This document shows, piece by piece, positions 44,802 through 56,426 of a DNA stretch of 64,000 nt (within the stretch, counting starts at the first letter, position 1; each line of letters starts with the position of its first letter). Under the pieces are notes generated by a model that saw only the letters and a list, made by a program, of their open reading frames with translations, did not search any database and had not been told where the DNA came from. The DNA is taken from NCBI GenBank assembly GCA_025667525.1, contig CM046878.1, positions 95,805,237 to 95,869,236 on the forward strand. The letters are read 5' to 3'. The stretch is from Glebionis coronaria (taxonomy: Eukaryota; Streptophyta; Magnoliopsida; Asterales; Asteraceae). The translations under genes and the position numbers were made by a program.

Positions 44802-47800
44802 TAAATGAAGAACTTCCATTACTATAATAAAAAGGAATGGAGCTAGAGGATCTCCCTGTTTTAAACCACGCTGAAAATGAAACTCAGAAGTTAGACTCCC
44901 ATTGAGAAGAACTGATGCCGACGCAGATCGAATGCAGCCTTGAGTCCAGGAACACCATCGCGAACCAAAACCAAACCTATGAAGAATCTCTTGTAAAAAA
45001 TCCCACCTAACCGAATCATATGACTTAGCAAAATTAACCTTGAAAACTAACGCTTGATGTTTTTTAAACTTACACCAAGATAAAAGCTCGTTAATTATAA
45101 AGGGACCATCCAAAATCTGCCTATTACATAAGAAAGTTGATTGTACATCTGAAATAAGACCAGTAATAGCAAACGAAAGACGATTCACCAGGATTTTTTT
45201 GAAAACCTTGTATAGACCACCAATCAAGCTAATAGGCCGATAATCATTAACGAATTTGGGATCATGATTCTTAGGAATAAAGCGTACTAAACGAAGCATT
45301 ACATCCTCTCGCAAACGAATCATGCTAAAAAAGACACACAACTGCTTCGAATAAATCTTTACTAATAATATCCTAGAATTTGCGATAAAACTCAAAAGTA
45401 AAACCCTCTGGACTAGGAGATTTGTTTTCCCCACACCCCCAAACATCCTTATGAACCTCTTTCATAGTGACCATACTTTCTAAATCAGAAGATTGATCAT
45501 GAGTTAGCTGATTAGGGAATAAAAAATCCATACGACACTTGGTAATAATGGATCTTGAAATCTTTCCATAAAATGATTTCTAAATTCTTCTTTAACACGC
45601 GACGGCTCGTCTACCCATTCACCATCCACCATCACCCCTTTTACTGCCAAATTAGCTCTTTTACGATTGATAATACGATGGAAAAATTTAGAATTTTCGT
45701 CCCCTCGACCGCCCACTTAATCTTAGCCTTTTGAATCCCTTCCTTAGTCGCATTATTCTGAAAATCGTACTTCTTTTGTTAAATTAAGACGTGTCAGAAG
45801 AATATCATCATTAGCACCCACACTATCAACAATACGATCGATCTCTCTCAATTCATCTTGAAGGTTATCAATGTGCATCGTCTTGTTCTTTTTATACCCA
45901 CTGATCTAAAGCTTAATCACCTTTTTAAGACACTAAAGTTTTTTTCTTGAACCGAATCATAGCATTGCTATCATCCAACTCCATTGATGTCCACGTATCA
46001 TGAATCATTTGATCAAAACCAACAAAGTTAAACCACGAATGATATAATCTAAAAGGAGACGAACCATGATCCGTAAAAATTTCCTTAAGAAGAATGGGGC
46101 GATGATCAGATAAATGACGATCTAAACTCCTACCTGAAATATGAGGAAAAGAAGCCAACATCCCATCATTTACGAAAAACCTGTCAAGTTTGCTCATCTT
46201 CTTAGAAGACGGATGAGCCCATGTGAACGCAAAACCCTCCAATTGAATTTCAATAAGATCGAAATTAGAAATAAAACAATTAAAATCATTAGCCCCTTAA
46301 ACATTAAAACAAGACCCCGACATATCTTCTATACGTCTTACTTTGTTAAAATCTCCCATTACCACACACAATCCGTCCCACCTACAAATTAAAGTAGAAA
46401 TATATTCCCACGGCAACCGTCTACTAGTTATAGCTTGTGGCGCATAAACGGATATAAAAAATATTTTCTCCTGTTTAGGCAGCCACGTACCATAAAGACC
46501 AACAAAATTGTATGAGATGATGTGTTGATCTTTACGAAACATACGAGGATCCCAATCATAAAGAATGCCTCCCGACACACCCAAGAGCTTCACTAAAAAT
46601 AAACTCAAAACTATAATTACCCCATATTTGTTTTACTACCATCTTCGAACAGTCCATTTTAGTTTCCTGAATTGACAAAAAAGACATCTTATGAATATTA
46701 TTCAACCCTGAATCCAGTCCTTCTTGGACTTAGAACCTAGGCCTTGGACGTTGATCGAAAGACAAACATTTAACACCATCACCAACTCCTTGAGACCCTA
46801 TAATATTCTTCATATCTTTTATACAACCTTCCATGTCAAAACCTATCGCTTGACCAACTTTAATAACTCCATATAATATATCCAAAACCGAACCATCCCC
46901 TTTGTTCTCAATAGATACATTAACCTGATCACGAACATTAGAATCCTGGACATCCTCCACTTATACCCTTCGACCCACTCTGAGCCGAAATAATGTCCTC
47001 CTGATTAATATCACCACAAGGAATCTTCTGTGTAAAACCCGGTGGACATGTTCTGCTGCTAGACCCTTTCTTAGCCGATATATCACATTTACCTGATTTA
47101 TTGATCAAGTCACGAATGATGAAAGGGTCACTTAAAAGTTCCCTATCCTCCCCATCTTTTTTATAATCTACAACATTAGACTCAATAACCTCCCTCTTAT
47201 CTTGTGCCTCCTCACCAAAAATAGTTTCTGAGACCCCTTCTACATCCTCTTCTTCGTCATCATTCAACTCCATACTACCTTCATTATGATGTAACTGATC
47301 GTCATGACACACATCTTCGTCAGAATTATAATCCACTTCTTGCCTATCCTTAAAATTCAGGGACCAAACAAATAGCTCCTTGGCGTGAACTATGAAAACT
47401 TTACCTCGAACAATAACTTTAAATTTGTCAAGAATGTTGTCCTCTTGACTGGTTTTGATACAGATACGCTTACGAGAGAAACAATCTTCTGTACCATCTT
47501 CTAAATCCATCAACTCGCCCCAACGAGCCCCTATCTTAACAAAAGTCTTGCGTGACCAAGCGTATAATGGTATCCCCTCTATATCCACCCAAGCTATCCT
47601 GTCTTTCGCTACGAACTCACGATCCGGATTATGTAGAACCCGAAACCAAGACTTGACTCCAACATGTGTCAACAGATTCACTTTAGCTTTATCCAAAGGA
47701 AGATCAATCATCACCCACAGACCCCCCAAATGAAAAACTCTAACATTAAGAAAACCTTAATTAGCCAACAACCTATATAAGTTATTGATCGATGAAAACT

Positions 47801-48507
47801 CCTTAACCTCACCCATCACAGTGAGATCAAAACTAGGATCGATTACACATTCGTCATCTAGAACCATTGCCGACGACTCATGGTTAACAGGGGGTGCGAC
47901 GAAATTACATCTAGTAACTAAAGCGAATGAGTTCCCATTAGTCATACCCTTCGATTTAATAGGATAAACAGCAGGAAGTGGGCCAGTATTGTTCACGGCC
48001 GGTCTCTCATAACGAACAACATTAGCCTGTAAATGAAAACGCCCGATCCACAGAGTACATAACTCCACGAGGCGCGCTATATTATCCACCTTAATAAAGC
48101 GAACGAAAGCAAACATTTTCCCATCTTTTGATAAACGATTAGGAATAAAAACACCAATGACTGTCCCATATCCCTTACAGAGCTCCCATAAATCTTTAGA
48201 GGTGGTATGATTTGAAAATTTTGTAACAAAAATAGACTTAGAGATGGATCGAGTATGATTCGAATTCAGACGAACCCACGGTGCCATCAATTATAATTTG
48301 GATTGAAGAGAGTTCTAAAGAAAAACAAATGAAATTGAAATAGCAGATCTGATGAGCAATCAAAACCCTAAACAGCACCACCAAAATCAAAACCCAACAG
48401 CGCGTCGAACCAATTAAAAAGAGATATGAGAATCCAACAAAGATCCTAGCCAATAACCGGTAAACTAGAAGATCACAGGAGATATAGGGGGATAAAATCA
48501 CAAGCAT
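44802..48507 (-). pseudogene. LINE (RVT type), 5' part: RRM-like ORF, endonuclease, reverse transcriptase
   Basis: Minus strand from 48290: an RRM-like module (SIFVTKFSNHTTSKDLWELC...KMFAFVRFI). Then a DUF4283-like and linker region (47729-46938, WFRVLHNPDREFVAKDRIAWVDIEG) with an acidic tail. Then an AP-type endonuclease in two frames (46608-46297, ...VMGDFN; 46242-45925, ...LSDHRPILL) and reverse transcriptase (45446-44807, NDYRPISLIGGLYKVFKKIL, then GLKQGDPLAPFLF). RT stops at the Copia C insertion and resumes at 29843. Several stops and shifts. Upstream (48291-48507) is the 5' UTR. Confidence 0.9.
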
Positions 48508-49620
48508 ATATTCATCACTCTTAGCAGCATCGATATTAGTCAGGACCTTAATGAATCATTACACTTGTTAATCGATGAATGGCGGCCGTTGAATTGATTT
48601 TAGCAATGCGAGAAATCTGATGAGTCGCCCATAGTTTATATTTGTTGTTAGGTTAATGTTAAATGTTTTGTTGAATGTCTCGGATTGTTGAATGTTTTGT
48701 TGCTATACAAATAATAATTTTCTTTAGTCTTCTTCTTTCTATACAATGTTTAAGTATCTCAATATAATGGTTTGTGGTTCCATAAAGAGCTTATGAAAAC
48801 AGAAGGCTGGTTCACCACACGGTGCCGTAACTGTAGTGAAACTGATCAACTAAGGCCACCAGCTATAGAAAATCATTTAATCATTGTGTATAAGTTACAA
48901 ACATATTCGAATTTATACTTGTAATTTTACCACTATATAAATAAAAACACTCATATCAAAGCCAATTTTAAAGTTGTCTACGCTTTTGTAACAACGATTG
49001 TAGCCATAAGGACATGTACAATGTTTAATACCTAATATTTTTACAATTATGTAATTTATATGACTAAATGGGTAGATTTAAAAACTTTGAAATGTGCATA
49101 AGTAATCTGCCAGGCCAGGTGTGAAGATGGTTGGTTGTCACTTCAAGTCCCTTAATGACATTTAGGAATAGGTTTAGTATAAGTCCTATAGATCAGTATG
49201 TGACAAACGCCATTAAGAAGCAGTAGTTTTAGTAGACATCACATATAATCAAAATTAATGGTTAGGGATCCACCTCTTTTAGCTTAACGCAATATTGTTT
49301 AGATGTGGTTGATGCATATCTATCATGCTTAAATAAAAACTACTAAATGTAACCCTAGGATTTTGTTGTCGTCACATACGTCGAAATATAACAAAGTGCA
49401 TTTGAACACACATGAAAACACCAAAACCCGAGGCATACTCTCGTTGTCATTTCTAGCATCAAGTAAGAAATCTACGATATAAAAAAACACCTTTTTATTG
49501 GTGTACAGATATCGTTGAATTCAAACATGACGAAAATGATCGGGAATGACAACTATCATCTAGTTGGCTCATATATAAGATTGCATCATCCAAGAAGAGA
49601 AGAACAAATTTGAACACCTT
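48508..49620. other. Unassigned AT-rich sequence
   Basis: No ORF with a known domain and no repeat recognised. Confidence 0.5.
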
Positions 49621-51243
49621 AACCTCTGTTTTAGCATTACGGTTAAGAGTTGCGTAACAGGCAAGTCAACGTTACCCGCCTGGCCGATTTTTACCCAAAG
49701 ATAATCATTGATATCTTGGAAAGCATCAGTAATGATGCGACATTTTTTTTACCTTCTCCTGACCGAACCAAATAAAACAAATGTTAGGCGTAATATCATA
49801 TTGCCACGTATAGTCATGCTAGCAGTTTGCTGGTTATAGGCTCAGATAGGTCAACATTCTGGAGAAATAAAACACAGTCACCATGGCTGCAATCTCGACA
49901 GGTTGCCCAACCAAGATACGGGTAATCTCAAATTTAACTTGGACACTTAAACTCATCACAACCTGAAAGTATGAGGTATCAAAAGCTAGGTAATGTTCTT
50001 GCAACCCACATAATAGCTAATAACATAAAAAAGAAATCCAAGTAGCGTAAGTGAAATCACTGTGAAGAGGTACTTTTAGTGTTTGGACTTAAATAATATA
50101 TAATAAGAATAAAAACTTCTTGTTCACGCATTTTCTAAACACAAGGTAAATATAGTTGATATGATTTCATCTTTGATAGATTGCCCCGCCAACACGTGGA
50201 TAATCATTGTTGTAACCGAACTATTTTTAAGGAGATGTGTATACAAGATATGGTGTAGTTAGAGCTGGTATTATGTTTCTACAAACTGTTAACCATCTTC
50301 TTTGTATTTCTCGTCATTCTAGCAAAAATATTAGTGCCAACTCGCTATCATGATATTATAACAATAAAAGAAAAAGGGCTCAGTTACGGAAGCGTTTAGG
50401 AAAACATGCTACACACGCCATGTCTGCAACCGACATGTTGGCAGGTAGCCAAATTCATCAACGTCATATCTATAGCTTTCGTCATTTTAGCCTAAACATC
50501 AATAGAAACATGTCGATTGGCATTACAATAGTTTCCCTAAATGGTAATCCGAAGTCGAGGTTCATTCATCGCCATATTTTACACAACTTCCACATATCAG
50601 TATCCAGAAAACATTGTTTTTAAACATAGGCTCAGACTGGGAAATATTCAGCATAAATAGGATACACCTGCCATGGCTGCAACCACGACTTGTTACCCTG
50701 CCAAGATACAACTAATCTTAGCTCTAACTGTTCCCATTAAAACTCATCATACTCGAACGTATAGTTTCCATCCAATTAATATACCGATCAATAAAGGGTA
50801 TAGGTATACGAGCAAAAAGATTTCTAAACACAACTCTTACAATCAAAGCCAAAATCTTTTTGCCTTATGCAGTCTTTCCCTTTGCCTAACTCGCCTTTTT
50901 ACTCAGGCATGTGTTAACGTGCTTTCTACTTTGTAAAATATACAAACCAAAGGGTTTGGTATGAAACAAAAGGCTCATATAGCGTAACTTTTAGGGAAAG
51001 TTAGATTACACGCCATGACTGCAACCCACGGGTTCCCTTGTCAAGATACGTGTAATCTCAGCGTTAAACCGACCCATTCAAATTCATCATAGCCATATTA
51101 ATTTCAGACCACATCTACGACCTTATTCTTTGTCAAATAGAGCAACTTTTAGGAAAATTGGGATACACATGCCATGGTAGCAACCCGCGGGATGCCCTGC
51201 CAAGATATGCGTAATCTCAGCGTTAACCCGGTCAATTCAAAGT
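49621..51243 (+). repeat. Degenerate dispersed hairpin-forming repeat, about 90-bp units
   Basis: Five clear units start near 49871, 50401, 50659, 51001 and 51159; weaker echoes are near 49660 and 50180. Core: CCATGGCTGCAACC, then GTTGCCCTGCCAAGATACG and GTAATCTCAGCG, then AAACTCATCAT. The unit at 51001 has a perfect 10-bp inverted repeat (AGATTACACG...CGTGTAATCT) around an inner AACCC/GGGTT pair. Spacing is irregular (about 160 to 540 bp). No coding capacity. Confidence 0.65.
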
Positions 51244-51424
51244 TGTTAATGTAACCGATGCCTAAAAACATTAGTTGTAATAACCAATCATTCTTAGTTT
51301 TGATCACGACAAAGTGTAAAAACATTTATCGTCAAAGATAACCGTAAGACGAATTATTTAAGAACACTATCATTTAGGTAATAGTCATTTATGTCTTACA
51401 AAAACATATCCTATACATGTTTAG
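51244..51424 (+). mobile_element. SIRE-like LTR fragment
   Basis: TGTTAATGTAACCGATGCC... matches, on the opposite strand, the LTR start at 54568 (TGTTAATGCAAGTGATGCC...) for about 150 bp. Cut off by the gypsy LTR that follows. Confidence 0.7.
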
Positions 51425-52035
51425 TGATGGCGTATAACATGGATACGACCCATTGGGCCTAAAAACATACACCAAACCTTAGCCCTAGACCAAAGTACAC
51501 AAAAGCCCACCACGAGGGCAAAAGCTCCAAGCGGGTCTGCTCCGAGCAAGCGGAGGCGTGAAGCAATGACTGAGGATACTTGCAACAAGTATGTCCGAGA
51601 CCCCAATGGATAAGTACTCAAAGAGTCAATCCACAGGGTACGATTAGACAAAAAATAGGCAAATGGGCCTTTGGACCAAAAGGCCCACTCTCATGTACTA
51701 TCCGAGAAATAGGGAAAGGCCCAATACTTTCTCCTATTAAATAGTACTCACTTGCACTCCAAACGAGGTATGATTTTCTCACTTATCTTAACACACACAT
51801 ACATTCCGGACGATATGAATACTTACTCTCACGCTGAAGTCTAATCGTAGGGTCCGTTCCTATGGTAAGGACTAACAGTGTTACTTTACTTGTGCAGGAA
51901 ATCGTCAATTACATCTCTTGATAGTACAAGATCCACCCTAATTCAAAGCATCTAAGTACCTCTCCGTGAGTATTTATATCTATTCTCGACCCCGACCGAT
52001 CACTGTACTAACAAGTGTCGCCATCCGTGGGACCC
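51425..52035 (+). mobile_element. Gypsy-like LTR 'F' with adjacent primer binding site
   Basis: TGATGGCGTATAAC...CTAACA (51425-52013), followed by TGTCGCCATCCGTGGGACCC at 52016, a TGGCGCC-type primer site with one change. The element's interior is missing: within a few bases the sequence switches to Copia gag on the other strand. Same family as the solo LTR at 32068. Confidence 0.65.
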
Positions 52036-52037
52036 GG

Positions 52038-52961
52038 TTACACAGCTACGTTCCATAAAAATCTCGTTCCTGGGCCTCTAGCATATGACACGTCATTCCT
52101 TGGTCCCATTTGCCCTTTACAATGTGCATTTTTACCTTGTGCACTTTTTTCATGACCTTTCTCAGTGACCCTTTTTGTAGCTTTTTGTTTAGCAATTCTA
52201 TCTTCATGCGCAATACAATCTTTGATAAAATGACTTAAGCTACCACATACATAACACCCTCTTCTTTTCAAAGAAGATCCAAAAGGTAAATCTAACTTAG
52301 TGTTCTCAAAACCTAGCCCACCTCTTTTGATACTACCATGATGTTTTGCATTGCTATTTAATGTCTTAATAGGAGGTTTCACATGCTTAGGAGCCGAACT
52401 AGTTGCAGGCACATATCCCTTAGGCACTAAGGTGCTCATAAGAGGTGGATAGACAACCTTTTTGGTCACAACAGGTTCACCCTGGGTCAAAGTACTAGAG
52501 TTTGACTCTGAATCATTACACTTTTTACCATAGACAATTTTTGACTCATCTAACTCTATATTTTTATCATTGTTTGGGGGCATGTAAATTCCTGATAAAG
52601 GTGGAGGAACTGCTTTCATTCCTTCAGCATACCTATTATATTGAGGAGTATTTCTGAATCACTAGAACCATCAAAAATCCCCTTTGATAAGTCATTGTCA
52701 GTTAGAGTTATCCCAGGTTGATCCTCTATGTAACCTAGTCCTGTTTTATCATAATACCCCATCTGGGAATTGATCAACTTACCAATGCCTTTTAAAGATT
52801 TTTGCCAGTGATTAATTACTTATCTTTCATTATACAAACTAGCTTTTAAAACTTTATTTTCTAATGTGACTTTCATAAGTTGTTTTTTAAAGGCTTTGAT
52901 AGTCACATCCTTTTCTCTCATTTGAAAAGTCAAAATTCTAATTTTTTCTTCATAGTTTTGC
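52038..52961 (-). pseudogene. Copia gag fragment (SIRE-like)
   Basis: The frame 52619-52038 includes one CCHC knuckle (CYVCGSLSHFIKDC) and a KKVVYPPLMSTLVPKGY linker, resembling the second-knuckle part of Copia A gag. Upstream frames to 52961 give a coiled-coil-like stretch (QQNYEEKIRILTFQMREKD). Starts and ends abruptly. Confidence 0.75.
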
Positions 52962-52986
52962 TGACCCTTTTAATATAAAACTAGAA

Positions 52987-53007
52987 GGGGGGGGGGGGGG
53001 GGGGGGG
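52987..53007. repeat. Poly-G run (21 G)
   Basis: Uninterrupted G homopolymer; on the element strand it is a C run near the LTR end. The length may be imprecise in the assembly. Confidence 0.9.
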
Positions 53008-53344
53008 TTGAATAGTTTATCTTTGATTAGTCACCTAATTAAAATTACTTTCAATTAGGTTTGTATCAAAACTATCTTTTACTTGAAGCTAAGTTGTATA
53101 ATGATTAGGTTCAATTCAAATGTATTAGTAATGGTAATAGGTAAGTGTAATGATAATGAAATAAGTAAAGAGTAAGGAAAGAGACAACCTTATGAGAAGA
53201 CACCAAGATTTATAGTGGTTCGACAACGAGGCTCTATCCTCGTTTCTACTCCACTCCTCGAGTACACCTACTCGAGATTTCCACTATATCCACAAGCTCC
53301 CTTCTTGGCGGAGAAAACCTTACATCGTCGCTTACATTATTTTC

Positions 53345-53572
53345 CGACACTAAGCTAAATGTCGAGACCTAATCTTTAGCTAGGACCAATCTACACAACG
53401 TTGCCTACTTCACAATTTAACGACACAAGGCTAGATATCGAGTTCTAATCTCAAGGTAGAACCAATCTTCACGACGTTGCCTACTTCACCATTTTACGAC
53501 ACAAGGCTAGATGTCGAGTTCTAATCCAAAGCTAGAACCAATCTTCACGACTCTTCACTTTGAAGCTAAGTG
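53345..53572. repeat. Three 76-bp tandem repeats in the SIRE-like LTR
   Basis: CGACAC(T/A)AAG(C/G)CTA starts at 53345, 53421 and 53497, each followed by GTCGAG..CTAATC and ACCAATCT(T/A)CAC. Further degenerate repeats of about 42 bp (TTTAGTGAGAACT type) follow to about 53860. Confidence 0.85.
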
Positions 53573-54568
53573 AGAACTTCACACAACACAACTACTAATC
53601 ACTTTCAAGTTTAGTGAGAACTCACAAGACACAACCACATCACTTTATAGTTTAGTGAGAACTACTACACAATCTATTACAACTCAACTAGACATATTCA
53701 AGTACACACATGTATCTAGGATCTACACAACATAAATCCAAGCAAACACATATGCAATGGATGTACATAACAAATCCAAGTATTCACAAATATCTTGGAT
53801 AAACACAACTAGTCCAAGTATTCATAAATACAATGGATTAACATAAAACAAAAAGGTTAACATGATGAACATGACTAATTCATAGATTCATCTTTATCAC
53901 AACACTAGTAAGTGAGTGATCTTCTCTTTGGACAAGGTAAAGGAGGGGATCAAGAGGATAATCATATGTAAACATACTTAACACATTAAGTGATCATTCA
54001 CTAATGAATATGCTATGGAAAAGAGAAAGGAGGCTGAGAAAAACGTCCAAAAAGGGTTATTGGAAAATGAGATTTGATCCACTATTTATAGGAGATAAAG
54101 TGCAACGGCTAGCTGGGCGCGGTTCTTTATCTAGCCCGACGGTTCCTTATCTCTAGAGAACCGCCAAGTTATTTAAAGGACCGCCCAGTAGACTACGCTC
54201 CAATTTTGTCTTTTAGTGGGGTAGGAATATCTGAGGTTTTTTAAACCTTCAAAGGATATTCTTATGGCATATGGAATATGCCATTTTCAAATTTATATTT
54301 TCCATTTTAATAAAACATTTTCTTAAAAAGAAAGTTTATTAAAAAATATTTTGTCATATTAACAAAAGTGAGTTTTAAGGATAATCACTTTGATGATCAC
54401 TAAGTATGATTAAGAAAAGTTAGTGATATGATTATTACCTTGATGACAGTGTTAGTTAAATAATTCGTTTTGTGTTTTACACTAAATGTGTTGTATAGTT
54501 TGTTGTGATCAAAACTAAGAAAGATTGGTTAACACTAATAATGTTTTTAGGCATCACTTGCATTAACA

Positions 54569-54585
54569 ATCTCCCCCTTTTTGAT
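54569..54585 (-). promoter_or_regulatory. Polypurine tract of SIRE-like element
   Basis: Minus strand ATCAAAAAGGGGGAGAT directly before the LTR. A second GGGGGAG run lies at about 54655-54670. Confidence 0.75.
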
Positions 54586-56426
54586 TACGACAAACTATAA
54601 ACTCATTTACGTAGAAACACAAAATATCGAATTATTAACGAGTTTATCACTATCATTTCTCCCCCTTTGTCGTAGCAAAAAGGTTAGCACAAGTCTTTGA
54701 AGAAAACCAGACTTTGCTAGTAGCTCCCCCTTGGTGGTTGCTCCCCTTGCTTGGGGCACCAAGTGTATGAGCTAAGGTGACATGCTACACAAAGGTTAAT
54801 AGAAAGAAAAGAAACACCAATGTATATATGATCACTACCTACTAAGTAACTTGAGAGGGAGAAGGAGATGAAATCTCAAATTAGAAGCAAGTATTGCTAA
54901 GTATGTCCAAAGAGGTAAATGACAAAATCAAAGTTCAATTGGTAGAATAGAGGTAGAAAAGAAACATCCAACCAATGAAGATGATAAATTTGTCAAGGGG
55001 TTAAAGTTTAGAATTAATGAAATCACCCATAATCAATTGTAAAGATTAACCACGATCAACTCAAAAGAAAAAGAGAGAATGATCAAAGAAAGAAAACAAA
55101 AACAACACAAAGGTTTCATATTACAAAAATATGAAAGAAACAAACAAGGTAGATAGTCATACACACAATATGAGTATCTAAAGCAAAAAATATGGAAAAT
55201 AAACCACAAAGCATAAGCTATTCTAATAGTGATAATTTTCCAAGATTGCTTAAAATTTTATTGACTCCAAAACAACTAAAGTATTATTGACTCCAAGAGT
55301 GCTTAGTCTTTTAGTTGGAAAAATAAGACGACGAGGCATCATTCGGAGTTTTGTCCACGGGAACGAAAACTTTGAGAGGAGGTCGAGTGAGGAGGAATTC
55401 AAGAAAATTTAACTTCTCATACACATGAGCAAGTTCAAATTGTTGAAATCGAAAACAAGCACACGAGGATCCATGATGCAAAACAAATTTGGTTGATGGG
55501 GGAAGGCTATCAAACCTAGGGTTTGGTGGTGGTGAGGAGAGTGGGTAGGAAATGTTTTCACAATGCCTTGTGAGGTTTGGGAAGGTTGAAAAGTCATTAA
55601 GTTGAGGGGTGTCGAAAGGTTTTGGTGGTGAGGGAACATTTTCCTTTTCTCTGGTGATGGGGTTAATGGAGTAGGTCTCATTCCAATACTTGATTGGAGA
55701 GAAGGTGGGGTTCTTGGGTGGTTTGGAAGAAAGGGTTCATTTTTTTTGATCCAAATAGGTCGAACCGAGATCTTTGGTTTCTTGGAAAGCTTGGATGAGG
55801 AAGCTTTGGGTGAGGAAGTTTGTGACAATGAAATGTCAAGGTTATGAAAGGAGGAGTTAGTCATTGTTGAGGTGTGAGAATGAAATCTCAAGGTGGGGGT
55901 ATAAGAAGAAAGTAGACAAGGCAAAGATTAAAAAAAATGTGAAGTGTCAAGGAATGTTTAGCCAAATTGAGTAAACATGGAATCTTGACAGGGGATAGAG
56001 TGATGAAGAAAGACCAAAAACGAGCCAAAAATTGGCTATCAGACCGCGGTTCCTTATAGGGACCAGCGGTTCCTTAGCACTTAAGGTACCGCGTGGTTTA
56101 ATGAGCCGCGTACAGTGGACGTGAAACCATGATTTTCCAGGGTTTTGAGAAAAACTAAGACTTTTAAAAAAAATTACAAATCTTAGAATTACCTCTATTA
56201 GCACTAAATTAGGCTAGGGTTGCATAAAAGAAACACATTCACAAAGAATGTCTTGACAAAGGGTGACAAAATATTTAGATAACATTTTGAACCAATTTTA
56301 GTCAAGTTTTAGAGGTTGTGATAGATTTAGGTTCAATTTTAATTTAAAACTAAAGTTGATTAATGTGCACATAAAGATAGAACCACATAAAGCTAAATCC
56401 ATAAATAATCCTCATGAAAAACTCAT
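54586..56426 (-). other. 3' region of SIRE-like element and flank
   Basis: Mostly noncoding. One Ser/Pro-rich ORF (55924-55409, 171 codons, no known domain) may be a remnant of the third ORF. Two GCGGTTCCTTA copies lie at 56046 and 56066 (20 bp apart). The element's pol is absent. Confidence 0.45.

Larger units (their letters stand above)
52962..54568 (-). mobile_element. SIRE-like Copia 3' LTR (about 1.6 kb)
   Basis: The minus strand begins TGTTAATGCAAGTG at 54568, directly after a polypurine tract, and ends near 52962. It contains a C21/G21 homopolymer (52987-53007), 76-bp tandem repeats (53345 on) and a TTATAGTGGTTCGAC-like block typical of this LTR type. Near 54118-54185 it has paired GGTTC(T/C)TTAT and ACCGCC motifs. 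The left end is uncertain. Confidence 0.65.
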
